Assembly (NCBI GenBank): GCA_030248295.1
Contig: JASANH010001360.1
Location: 310,001-374,000, forward strand
Length of the DNA: 64,000 nt
Source: Mesodorylaimus sp. YZB2_4
Taxonomy: Eukaryota > Nematoda > Enoplea > Dorylaimida > Dorylaimidae
Direction of reading: 5' to 3'
Part shown: positions 27,001-36,436 of the stretch, in pieces
Numbering within the stretch: the first letter of the stretch is position 1
Layout of the letters: each line of letters begins with the position of its first letter
The notes under the pieces: model-generated
The model's database searches: none
What the model saw: only the letters and a program-made list of their open reading frames with translations
What the model was told of the DNA's origin: nothing
Program-made: the position numbers and the translations under genes

Positions 27001-30000
27001 GCTTGAGCGACATCCGTGAGGATGGAACTGATTCGAATACATTGCCTGGATCGTGCCTAGCATTCCGTTTCGATCACTCGCTGCCTAACGGTCGAAAATT
27101 GTTCTGTATCTGCCGATCGTCCCTTGTTCGAGCTGCTGAAATGGAATTGCTAAAAGTTGTCTACAATCCGGTGATGTGGCGGATGACGCCTAGTTGGTAT
27201 ATCACTTCGCGCACGATCGTGACTGGATTTCAACGACGCCGGTCGACGATAGTCCGCCTATTCATGGTCGACACTGTTCATCGAAGCTGCCGTAGTTTTA
27301 CGATCGAGCTTCCAGCGACAGGTTCTGTTGTTTATCATTATTACCTCGAGGTGAATCCAAAACCAATGCTTCGTGTTCGCTTTTATCGAAAGATTGGGGC
27401 ACCAGGAGCCACTTACGCGAACTTGTTCGAGGCCAAGTACGATTACAGCTCGGCTATAGGAATGACACGACGACCATTGCGTCCATTATCCTGGGACTCG
27501 ATATCAGTGCCGCTCGGATCTCGCTTCGGCTGGGACTCTATCTTGGCCGGATTTCCTTTGATATTCGTCATTTACGACCCATCAAATCCAGCCGACATCG
27601 ACAAACACATCTGTATCTCCATCACACGTCCGAATACTTGGCGTAAGGAAACACTGTCCGAATGGTTGCAGTCGTTTCGCAGTAGCATGGATGGAGCAGC
27701 TATGTTGGAAGCTTTGCGTTCATTCGAATTGCTCTCTCCGCCACAAGATTGGCCTTGGTACCCGACTCCTCCTCTTCAATACCTTTATATCGTCCGTCCA
27801 TATCCTGCCGGCCTGCAAGTATTGGCTTCAATAGAATTTTACTTCGTAATTCGCCGTTGGCTATCTCCCCCATCGCTAAAGCTTCTCGCCTTCGAAGCTT
27901 TGTTTAAAGGGCACCCCACGATGAAAATGGCGACTGTTGTTGGCTCTGCGGGGTTTGAGATTTCTGATGGCATTGTCGATGAAAGCCAAGAAGTCGATAT
28001 GCGCTATTTAAAAGACGATTTGCACGACTCTGGATAGGCTAGATTTTTTCATTTACTAACTCGATATAATCTTTTTACAGCGCTTGGGCTTCGCATTTTC
28101 GTGTACTTGTCAGAGAGAAATGGAAATTTACCGCGTTTTGTCAATGTGGCGGGTCTGGACTTGATTCAGTCAATATGTTCGAGGTCTGAGATATACAAAA
28201 GTGTATTTACTTGCTCACCGCTGTCGAAGGCTGCAGATCGCAGACCGCTTGAATCTTGATCAGCCTTTGCACTGCACGTCATATCTTATTTGCATTCCAA
28301 GTGCGAGAACGTCCCATGCTTGAGGACTAATCGAGCAGTGTTCCCGTTGTCAAACCCATATGGTTCGATAACATCTCATAATTCACAGACAATTTTGTTT
28401 TTTCCAGTTCGCCCACTTGCTTATGATTCATCGACGACTGGGAGCCGAAAAATTTCCCCTCATCGATCAAGTCTACTACTTAGGCAATAGGCAGTTACCC
28501 GCGGCCGGCGCATCCTGCGCATATCCAATTGTAGCCAAAATGGGCCATTCGCAAGGCGGTGTGGGAAAAGTGAGTCCAAATTGAGTCAGCTCGAGGAAAT
28601 GGAATAGTCAACCGAGAGTGCTTTGGTTTTTCTAGATAAAAATTAACGAGCCACATCAGTTGGCCGATATATCCAGTGTGGCTGGACTGTACCCCCATGA
28701 CTACTGTACTGTTGAACCGTACATCGATGCTAAATACGACATTCACGTTCAGAAAATCGGTGCCAACTACAAAGTGTTCTTGTAAGTTGGCTCGACCTAT
28801 TGCCAATTCATATTATTCCACCAAAAGCTTATTCTTTCGAAGCGGACCCCCTTTAGAATAGCCGTGGGAGATTGGGTATACCACTGCGTTTGTTGGCTTT
28901 GGGGGTCACATACGGGTAGAACTTCCTTGCTTGACTTCTTTCCCACACACACTCATGTGCATTGCATATTTATCCCCTCCCTGCCACTCCAGCCAACACT
29001 ATCGCCTTCCAAGGCCAGGCTGTTCGCGCTCAGGTACATGGTTGATCTATGTCGATACATTTTCCGCCTCCCATTCTATCCCACCACTTTGCATTTTCAG
29101 ACGGAAAGGCATAAGCGGTTATTGGAAAACGAATCAAGGATCGGCAATGCTTGAGCAAGTGGCCATAACTGACAGGTAAGGCTCATCGATCATGTTCTCC
29201 AGGTACCACTTCAAGACACCCATTACACTTTCCTGTAAAAAGTGCATTTATCTTTTTGATTTCTGGTCTCGTAATTAACCACTTGTCTAAGATGGCTGCC
29301 GGTCGCAAGAGCTCGCCATTGATTACTCGAGACTAGGATAACACATTCTATAGCTGAGGTCATATTTCAGATACAAACAATGGATCGATGAAGTTGCGCT
29401 ATTGTTCGGTGGCTTGGATATCTGTTGCGTGGATGCCGTGGTGGGCAAGGATGGACGAGAATCGATTATCGAAGTGAGTCACTTCCGTTGGTTCATGGAA
29501 GAGGCACTGGTTGATGGTGTCCTGGTTTAGGCCAATGATTCGACTTTCACACTTATCGGAGAAACGCAGGAAGAGGATCGAAGGCACATCGCCGAATTGG
29601 TTATGCAAAAAATGAATCACATTCTCGGTGTCAAACACGCTTTGCAGTAAGCGGGACTGGCTGGTTCATTTCAGGGGTGCGATGCATGCCGAAAAAATTC
29701 CAACTTTCACCTCGCCCCTAGACTAGCGGGTGGAGGCAAGTCAAAAATGGTTATACTGGCAATGTAGACGGATAGGAAAAGGGCGCAAGGGGTAGCCAAC
29801 AAAACTCAATGTTACCATGAGTTCTACACCACCCCATAGAGTAGGTGTACAGGGTCTTGATGGAAAGTACAGTCACAAACTGCCGTTCGAGTATATTGCT
29901 CTGCTGCCTTGCAACATTAGATGCGGAATTTGCGCTTGCGTAAATGTGGCACCACTCTACTGTACGCGCGAAGTGGGGCGGGAAGTTTTCTAACTTTATT

Positions 30001-30388
30001 TCTTCGCGATTTAAGGCGGAAAGAAAGCTTGGGCTCAGCGGCTCCTCAGAATTTTATTCGTCACGAATCTCCGAGTACTCAAGGTCGGCCAGTGGGTCAA
30101 CAGCAGCCACCCCCTCCGCCACCTCCTGGCCACCCCGGAGCTCCTCCGTCCGGTGATGCTCACGTCCCACCGCGTCCCCGACCACCCCCGCCCCAGCCTG
30201 GTGGTCATGGTCCGTTGCCACCAGGTGTACAAGGGGCGCAAGGTGTGCCCGGAGGACCGCCACCTATGTTACCCCGCCAACAATCGCAACCAGTCCGAGA
30301 CGAAGCACAAGCACCGTCCAACAACCCCGCCGACGATACCATGAGCAATTTGAAGAAGACATTTGCTGGCATCTTCGGTGACATGTGA
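24009..30388 (+). CDS. snn-1: Synapsin
   Basis: Exons 24009-24295, 24937-25170, 25917-25974, 26183-26404, 28408-28569, 28636-28781, 29101-29175, 29371-29473, 29531-29646 and 30016-30388 give 591 residues with continuous phase. The N-terminus '[10 protein letters not shown]' with '[11 protein letters not shown]' matches synapsin domain A and its PKA/CaMKI-type RRxS site. A Pro/Gly-rich linker follows, then the ATP-grasp domain C: '[14 protein letters not shown]', '[14 protein letters not shown]', '[18 protein letters not shown]', '[11 protein letters not shown]', '[10 protein letters not shown]', '[20 protein letters not shown]', '[17 protein letters not shown]' and '[12 protein letters not shown]'. 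A Pro-rich region leads to a C-terminus '[15 protein letters not shown]' like vertebrate domain E. Synapsins coat synaptic vesicles and bind ATP and actin. An acceptor (tagtttcag) 19 bases before the ATG, with open frame between, allows an upstream 5' exon. Intron 4 (2.0 kb) contains another long ORF. Confidence 0.95.
25576..25592. repeat. Poly-G tract (17 G)
   Basis: Uninterrupted run of 17 G in synapsin intron 2. Confidence 0.9.
26763..28037 (+). CDS. Unknown 424-codon ORF nested in synapsin intron 4
   Basis: A frame open from 26568 to the TAG at 28037; the first plausible ATG is at 26763, giving 424 residues. It lies wholly inside the intron between synapsin exons 4 and 5, on the same strand. 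No other frame on either strand is open for more than about 90 codons here, so antisense or frame-shadow coding does not explain the openness. The protein is basic and rich in Arg, Trp and Tyr with mixed hydrophobic stretches ('[14 protein letters not shown]', '[20 protein letters not shown]'), no signal peptide and no motif I recognise. A possible second exon follows an acceptor at about 28080 (ctttttacag). It does not carry the Cys pattern of TIMP, the usual guest of synapsin introns. It could be a real nested gene, an ageing retrocopy or a transposon-derived ORF. Confidence 0.5.
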   Translation: MASELNWPVIGAWSASVLFQITTAIRDRWQKRRLPRLSVLFEHVFKGRESRYGWQGVPAAGRLGGMERRSRNSRGFVHHRLSDIREDGTDSNTLPGSCLAFRFDHSLPNGRKLFCICRSSLVRAAEMELLKVVYNPVMWRMTPSWYITSRTIVTGFQRRRSTIVRLFMVDTVHRSCRSFTIELPATGSVVYHYYLEVNPKPMLRVRFYRKIGAPGATYANLFEAKYDYSSAIGMTRRPLRPLSWDSISVPLGSRFGWDSILAGFPLIFVIYDPSNPADIDKHICISITRPNTWRKETLSEWLQSFRSSMDGAAMLEALRSFELLSPPQDWPWYPTPPLQYLYIVRPYPAGLQVLASIEFYFVIRRWLSPPSLKLLAFEALFKGHPTMKMATVVGSAGFEISDGIVDESQEVDMRYLKDDLHDSG

Positions 30389-31127
30389 CCGGTCAGAGTA
30401 GGACTAGCCATTGCTTCAGAGATCTCCAGCCCGTGTCTGGCGGGCTTGCACATGACTGTGCGGTCAAGGCAGGTAGAAATTTCCTTTTGTTATGCATTTG
30501 TAGTTGCTCCATTGTGATCGTGTGTCTGTCACGTTTTGCAGTTCGAGTACACAATGTAGGAACGAGAGGGTTCGCTGGAACATTCACTAGAAGAATATTG
30601 AATTTTTATAGCGGTGCTTGCGATTCTCTATTTTCAAGTTGCCCTTTCTTGATCTCACGTGCGTGTGTGTGTATGGATGTAAGTGGTTAGGGTTACTGCT
30701 TGAGTGTCTCACTTTGTGTCATGCAATAAGCCAATTGCTATGCGACAGGGCGGATATAGTGAGCGATGTTCACGATATATCACATCACATGAAGCAGAAC
30801 TGCAGTACGTGCACCTATGTACACCGTATCTGCCAGGCACGATGTCACCAATGTGCAGCATTGTCAATGGGCACCCAAAAAGTCTGTGCATTTTCTAGTT
30901 GGCACTCCATTTATCATAGACTCGGCACTCTTTCCATCAGCCTCACATTCATGTCTTGGCGCTCACGGGGGGTGCAATCTACGGTGGGCCTGAGACCCAT
31001 GCACGTGGCGGCTGCTTGGCGTCCACATTGCTGTCACCTTACCCACTGTTGGTAGCAGGGCAAGGAAGAGCGTTCTCCCGACAGCGGTTTCCTAATAAGC
31101 CTCTCGGTGAATGCAGGTAAATTATTG

Positions 31128-31152
31128 ATGCTATGCTATGCTATGCTATGCT
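31128..31152. repeat. (ATGCT)5 microsatellite
   Basis: Five consecutive ATGCT units. Confidence 0.9.
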
Positions 31153-31661
31153 AAAGTTTACTATGCCAAAAGACTTACCAGTCCACTGATGAGGCACAGC
31201 ACATAAAACAAGGACAAGATAGTGTTAAAATAAAAGCATGTCAAAAACGAATCTTTGTCACAAAATCTTTGAACTCGGTAAAACAACTAAAAGCGATGGT
31301 GCTTGGTATCACAGTGTTCCATAAAATCATTGAAGAAAATTCAAAACTTCGAGTAAAGGTTTTTGATCGACATTTGGTTATTTCCAATTGATGTGGTTCA
31401 ACCAAGCGTCATGCATGTGTGGATATCTTATCTGCACCTATCAATGCTCTGGTTCAGAGAACTTGTCTGTCCTGTAGGTCTGCCTGTCTGCGACACCAGG
31501 CCGAAAGTTCGTTCGATGCGGTAACTGGGATTGATTGTGAGTTTCTAGTCTGAACTATATTTTACGCAAGTTGGGTACGTGACACTCAGAAACCTTCACG
31601 GCTGCCCCTAAACGTGCGCCAGCTCCCTGAATTGTGAGTCTACGAAAATGGCCCCCGCGCG

Positions 31662-31928
31662 GTTGGTGTATAAATGATGCACGAGGTTAGGTGAACTGCA
31701 GGGTCACGTTCCTGTGGCTTAGGCTTGTCCTAGTACACCCTGGGATAGGCTAAAGATTTCATATGTCCCTACAGATTTCAAGCAGCTAGTCCGCAGTTGG
31801 TGTGTAAATGATGCACGAGGTTAGGTGAGCTGCAGGGTCTCGTTCCTGTTGCTTGGGCTTGTCCTAGTACACCCTGGGATAGGCTAAAGATTTCATATGT
31901 CCCTACAGATTTCAAGCAGCTAGTCAGA
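31662..31928. repeat. Tandem duplication, two copies of a 134-bp unit
   Basis: The unit starting 'ttggtgtataaatgatgcac' at 31663 recurs at 31797 with about five substitutions in the first half; the second half, from 'cttgtcctagtacaccctgg' through 'cagatttcaagcagctagt', is identical. No open frame explains the conservation. Confidence 0.85.
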
Positions 31929-32449
31929 CGGTGGCCATCTCTAATGCTGCCTGCAACCACCTAGTGGTAGGTCAAGTACAAGCCGAACCTTGCTTAGCAT
32001 AATTTATCAAAGCTTACACTCGTGCAGTAATTCAAAGAGTTCATTCGCTGTAATGCTGAAATCGACGATGGCAGCAGGAGATGACCTTCGACTCACTATT
32101 CTTCCAAGCTATCAAACTTTTCCTAACCCATCTTTGATATGATGTATGTATATATAAGAGTGGCAGTACGGATATCTCTCACTCTCACGCAGGAAGAGGT
32201 ACAGATGGTTCTGCACCCCAGAAACCTGTTGTTCCGTGCATCACGGATCAATGCTACAGGTCGTTGTGTTCTCATATGTGTATGCACATTGTTAAAACCA
32301 TTCATGTGCCAACTCGTTATGAGCGCATGCATAGGCATGCTAGTTATAGCATCGATGAAAGCGACCATTTTTGCGATAAAATGATTTTCCCACGGGTGAC
32401 TTTCTTACACACGCGATAAGAGCTAGAATTAGCCAAGTCAGGCCACCAC

Positions 32450-32456
32450 AGATAAG
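32450..32456 (+). promoter_or_regulatory. GATA-type motif upstream of GLYAT-like gene 1
   Basis: AGATAAG about 100 bases before the ATG at 32557. The same heptamer sits at a similar distance before the second copy (35138-35144) and in the orphan duplicated 5' region (34434-34440). WGATAR is the binding site of GATA factors, which drive intestinal genes in nematodes. Functional use is inferred. Confidence 0.35.
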
Positions 32457-32556
32457 AAGAGCGAATGCAGCTGCTGCCTGCTTTCGTTCTTCGTACGACG
32501 GGCACTGTAGCTACGATCCTAGACTAACGTGACTACTCCGTTGCTTACTCGCTGTC

Positions 32557-33480
32557 ATGGGAAGTCTAATCGAACTCATAGGATCGGACCTCGCAGTCCT
32601 TCAATCCGCACTCGACCAGGGACCCATGTCTTCTCTGCCCCTCCGCCAGCAACTATGGTATCTGCGCCAAGGCATCATTGCGGACCAAGGACACGTCTAC
32701 GTCGACCAATGGCCAGCCTTCCGCAACGTGTGCTCCATGCACACCTCTAAGCCCTTCTCCAGTAACACCAATTTGGACTTCGATTTGGTGACTTTTTTCC
32801 AGGTAGGCGACACCTACGACGACTCCAGTTTCGAGAAATTTGTGCGCGCCTTGGCCTCGGAGAAAAGATGGACCGATCGAGCCATGAATGGCAACTATTT
32901 CCCCTTCGCAATGATGGACACCCTAAAGCACGTCCTGGGAGAGTATGGGAAGGTGGACGCCCCCTGTGGCTGCTGCATGTACACAGCAATGGAGCGATCC
33001 AATGTGGGCAAGTACAGAGACCGCCTGGATCAACTGGCTGCACTGCTGCCGCACGAACTCGTGCCTGACATTCTAAGAGAGCGCGACGTGGCCAAGGTGA
33101 CAGCAGAGTGGCACTATGACCCACCGCACGTTGTCCCCCACTTCTTCAAATGGCTGCTGGCCACATTCCCTTCGGTCTGCCTGAGAAATCGAAACAACAA
33201 GAACGAACTGGTGGCCTGGGCCTGCTCGTACAGTTGCGGGGCCTTGGCCAATCTCTACATCGACAAGGCGTACCGTGGACGAGGCCTCTCCGAGTACCTG
33301 TGGCTCTCAATGGGACTGAAGCTGTCCGATTTCAGTCCCCTGCAACCTTATTTCTGCATTTCACCAGGAAACATACCATCTGAAAAATCTGCGAAGAAAA
33401 CATTCTTCGATATCAAAAAAGCCGAAGAATATGGAGGCTGGATTTTCTTTCAGAGTAGAACCCAAATGCCCGCTCTCTAG
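32557..33480 (+). CDS. Glycine N-acyltransferase-like protein, copy 1
   Basis: Intronless, 307 residues starting 'MGSLIELIGSDL'. The C-terminal third is a GNAT (FR47-like) fold: 'ELVAWACSYSCGALANLY' then 'DKAYRGRGLSEYLWLSMG', with the R-G-x-G acetyl/acyl-CoA loop, and 'PYFCISPGN' after it. The N-terminal part (aromatic-rich, 'VYVDQWPAFRNVC') resembles the N-domain of GLYAT enzymes, which conjugate acyl-CoA to glycine or other amines. Substrate is unknown. A tandem paralogue lies 1.8 kb downstream on the same strand, with near-identity over the C-terminal half. Single-exon structure differs from the intron-rich neighbours and may reflect an old retrocopy that then duplicated. The start is fixed by conservation with copy 2. 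Confidence 0.83.
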   Translation: MGSLIELIGSDLAVLQSALDQGPMSSLPLRQQLWYLRQGIIADQGHVYVDQWPAFRNVCSMHTSKPFSSNTNLDFDLVTFFQVGDTYDDSSFEKFVRALASEKRWTDRAMNGNYFPFAMMDTLKHVLGEYGKVDAPCGCCMYTAMERSNVGKYRDRLDQLAALLPHELVPDILRERDVAKVTAEWHYDPPHVVPHFFKWLLATFPSVCLRNRNNKNELVAWACSYSCGALANLYIDKAYRGRGLSEYLWLSMGLKLSDFSPLQPYFCISPGNIPSEKSAKKTFFDIKKAEEYGGWIFFQSRTQMPAL

Positions 33481-33869
33481 AACAAATCGATTGTGAACTC
33501 CGCCCGCCAATTTTTGTGGTCGCCATAAAAACTGTAGTTTCGCAAGCAGTTTGGACCAGAAACGTTTGCACGTAAGCAATGGTTCATATTGCTATACGTT
33601 GAATCCCTTTCCAGTGTGCTGCAACAGAAGATACCCAGAGGTCTCCCGTCTCTCTCTCATAGTTTCATAGTCGCCCAGCTAGTCCCGCATGGGAACAACT
33701 GTAAGCGCTCTCATCTTTGCACTGGCACTTGTGGCTGAGGTGCTTGATGTCAATGGATGGAAGACACCACACAGCTTTTTCGCCATCCTACGAGTACTCG
33801 ACGCTGACTAAATCCCGTCATCACTCCACGCATCGGGCTCGACTCCAAGCCCCAATAATCAATCTACCA

Positions 33870-33888
33870 CCCCCCCCCCCCCCCCCCC
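33870..33888. repeat. Poly-C tract (19 C)
   Basis: Uninterrupted run of 19 C. Confidence 0.9.
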
Positions 33889-34359
33889 AATCAATCGTTA
33901 CCTTACGAGGGGGCAGTCCAAGGTACCTGCGTCAAAGTCGACGACAAAGCGCGCGCGCAATCGTAGTATCTCAGCTGGCTTTCGCAAAGATAACAGAACA
34001 ACGGTCGCGGAGCGCCAATGCCATCCACATCTTGTGCATACTAGTACTGTATATTAGGGTGAACCAAAAGGGACGAATACGATGCCCCTAATTTTCCTCA
34101 TTAAGAGTAGACGACCAGGCTCCACCAATGGATCTAGTTCGCAGCATATTTTTATCACTCCTTGCAGAACCAATGATTCGCCAGTCGCAGAACGGTCTTC
34201 CTAGCTCTTCCAAACAGAGGGCCCCACAAAGCCTACTTCAAGCTTGCCGCTTGTACACGTAGATTAGTTACCTTTTGGGCCCCAGTCGTCAGTCACCCTA
34301 ACCTCGAGCCTTGGCACCATGAATCCGAAGCGTGCACAATCGCTAGAGGCAAACCAATC

Positions 34360-34760
34360 GATTCTTACGAGACACATTACACTTATGTACAAAGAATAAA
34401 TTAGGGCTCCGACTACCTCAGTCGGGCCGTCGTAGATAAGACAAGCACAAGAGCACTTCCAGTTCTAATTGCTGGCTCGTTCTTCGCACGACTTGTGTAA
34501 CCAAGCCTGGCAGGCCTAGGAGGGAGGCGGCCGACCGAAGACGGCGGGACAAAAACTCCGACAGTAGCAGGATAGTCTTGCGACTATAGCTACGGCTGAA
34601 ACATCAACCCGGAACGTTGACGTTTCCCAGCCAGGGGAGAGTATCGATTACTCTCTCCCACTCGCCATGGCCTATCAGGCACGAGGGTTACACTTGCACA
34701 TTTGCCACATCCGCCCTAGGCTCACTCAGTGTCTCATTCACTCCCTTGCTCCGCACCATG
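34360..34760 (+). pseudogene. Orphan duplicate of a GLYAT-like 5' flank
   Basis: 34360-34495 matches 35070-35200 ('attagggct.cgact', 'gggccgtcgtagataagaca', 'gctcgttcttcgcacgactt'), and 34693-34760 matches 35201-35263 ('cttgcacatttgc.acat', 'ctaggctcactcagtgtctc', 'attcactcccttgctccgca'). Where copy 2 continues to its ATG, this copy reads 'ccatgcataagaaactg' and no GLYAT coding sequence follows. The MITE sits between the two parts. It is a truncated third copy or a promoter-only duplication. Confidence 0.7.
34496..34692. mobile_element. MITE, 197 bp, with TGTAACC terminal inverted repeats and CTTG target duplication
   Basis: The element begins TGTAACC and ends GGTTACA; it is flanked on both sides by CTTG (34492-34495 and 34693-34696). 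Copy 2's 5' flank at 35190-35210 shows the uninterrupted site (gacttgcacattt), which proves insertion. No coding capacity, so it is a non-autonomous DNA transposon. Related copies lie at 6829-6990 and, as a fragment, at 10991-11015. Confidence 0.85.
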
Positions 34761-35137
34761 CATAAGAAACTGACGCGGATCGTCCAAGCATTCGCACTAA
34801 GACACAAGCGTGCCATCTTGCACCTACTTACAATTACATAATCGAGTCATTTACAAATGGTCACCCGTTCAGCAGGGGTCGCTGTTTGGCCAGTCCGACA
34901 ACGGAGCATCGACAAAGACCACAGTGCCAGGAGGAGTTGCTAGATACCACACCCACCTGCCACAAACTCATGTCGGAAGGCACAAGATTTTGCCACGTAC
35001 CATCTCACAATAATCTCACTAAATTAAACATGTTTTTAAAACCTGATTTTTTTCTCTAAAACTGCTTCTTGCGAGACACAATACACTTATCTACAAAGAA
35101 GAGATTAGGGCTTCGACTAGTTCAGTTGGGCCGTCGT

Positions 35138-35144
35138 AGATAAG
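35138..35144 (+). promoter_or_regulatory. GATA-type motif upstream of GLYAT-like gene 2
   Basis: AGATAAG about 125 bases before the ATG at 35269, inside the duplicated 5' flank. Confidence 0.35.
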
Positions 35145-35268
35145 ACAAGCACAAGAACACCTCCAGTTTTGATTGCTAGCTCGTTCTTCGCACGACTTGC
35201 ACATTTGCTACATTCGTCCTAGGCTCACTCAGTGTCTCATTCACTCCCTTGCTCCGCACCACTCGGTC

Positions 35269-36183
35269 ATGGGAAGTCTAATCGAACTCATAGGATCGGA
35301 TCTTGACGTCCTTCAATCCAAACTCGACCACGCGCCCATGTTTTCTGGGCCCCTCCGTCAGCAACTGTGGTATCTGCGCAAAAGTATCATCGCGGACCAT
35401 GGACACGTCTACGTCGACCAATGGCCAGCCTTCCGCAACGTGTGCTCCATGCACACCTCTGGGCCTTTCTCCAATGGCATCAACTTCGACTTCGATGTGG
35501 CCACCTTCTTCCAGCCCGGTGACTCCTACGACGGCCCCGGTTTCGAGAATTTTGTACGGGCCGTGTCCTCGGCGAGGGATTGGACCAATCGAGCCATGTA
35601 TGGCAACTATTTGTCCTGCGCAATGGTGGACTCAGTGAAGCGCGTACTGGGGGAATATGGAGAGGTGGACCAGTACGGCGCCTATTGCATGTACACTGCC
35701 ATGGAGCGATCCAATGTGGGCAAGTACAGAGACCGCCTGGACCAACTGGCCGCACTGCTGCCGCACGAACTCGTGCCCGACATTCTGAGAGAGTGCGACG
35801 TGGCCAAGGTGACGGCAGAATGGCACTACGGGCCGCCCCACGTTGTCCCCCACTTCTTCAAATGGCTGCTGGCAACATTTCCTTCAGTCTGCCTGAGAAA
35901 TAGAAACAAGAACGAACTGGTGGCCTGGGCCTGCTCGTACAGTTGCGGGGCCTTGGCCAATATCTTCATCGACAAGGAGTACCGTGGACGAGGCCTCTCC
36001 GAATACCTGTGGCTCTCCATTGGACTGAAGCTGTCCGATTTCATCCCCCTGCAACCTTATTTTTGCATCTCACCAGGCAACATACTTTCTGAAAAATCTG
36101 CGAAGAAAACATTCTTTGATATCGAGAAAGCTGAAGAATGCCATACTTGGATTTTCTTCCAAAGTAAGAAGGAAACTCCCTAA
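35269..36183 (+). CDS. Glycine N-acyltransferase-like protein, copy 2
   Basis: Intronless, 304 residues. Same start (MGSLIELIGSDL), same GNAT core ('ANIFIDKEYRGRGLSEYLW') and near-identical block 'MERSNVGKYRDRLDQLAALL' as copy 1, with divergence in the central third and at the extreme C-terminus. The open frame extends upstream to 35173, but the ATG at 35269 is preferred because copy 1 starts at the same residue. A poly(A) signal AATAAA follows at 36237. Two intact copies plus an orphan 5' flank indicate an active local duplication history, as expected for detoxification-type enzymes, though substrate specificity cannot be read from the sequence. Confidence 0.83.
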   Translation: MGSLIELIGSDLDVLQSKLDHAPMFSGPLRQQLWYLRKSIIADHGHVYVDQWPAFRNVCSMHTSGPFSNGINFDFDVATFFQPGDSYDGPGFENFVRAVSSARDWTNRAMYGNYLSCAMVDSVKRVLGEYGEVDQYGAYCMYTAMERSNVGKYRDRLDQLAALLPHELVPDILRECDVAKVTAEWHYGPPHVVPHFFKWLLATFPSVCLRNRNKNELVAWACSYSCGALANIFIDKEYRGRGLSEYLWLSIGLKLSDFIPLQPYFCISPGNILSEKSAKKTFFDIEKAEECHTWIFFQSKKETP

Positions 36184-36236
36184 ATCAGCTTTGAAATCTT
36201 TTTATCCCATTTGATAGTGGTAGGCTAGGTGCAAGA

Positions 36237-36242
36237 ATAAAT
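36237..36242 (+). terminator. Poly(A) signal of GLYAT-like copy 2
   Basis: AATAAA 54 bases after the stop codon. Confidence 0.6.
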
Positions 36243-36436
36243 TGCATATTATTGTGTGTTTTCGATCAAAAGTTTGAACAGTTGACGCGCTGATCGCCCA
36301 TATCTTGCGCAGAAACAAGCAAGCATATCTAGTACACGTATAAAAACAGTACCTAAAAATGGATTTGTTCAAGGTGTCACATCCCTCACATACAGTCACC
36401 CCCTCACAATCGAGTAGTTCACAATTTGTCACCCGC

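Larger units (their letters stand above)
30389..32556. other. Intergenic region with microsatellite and tandem duplication
   Basis: Between synapsin and the first GLYAT-like gene. Contains a short (atgct)n run at 31128-31152 and a two-copy tandem duplication at 31662-31928. No gene recognised. Confidence 0.5.
33481..35268. other. Spacer between GLYAT-like copies: poly-C tract, orphan 5' duplicate and MITE
   Basis: Contains a 19-C run at 33870-33888 and a partial duplicate of the GLYAT-like 5' flank (34360-34495 plus 34693-34760) split by a MITE at 34496-34692. After the duplicated 5' flank the coding sequence is missing. Confidence 0.6.

Noticed and set aside
26763-28037. TIMP as the identity of the ORF nested in the synapsin intron
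   Set aside because: Wrong strand relative to known synapsin-TIMP pairs, and no CxC start or Cys spacing of TIMPs.
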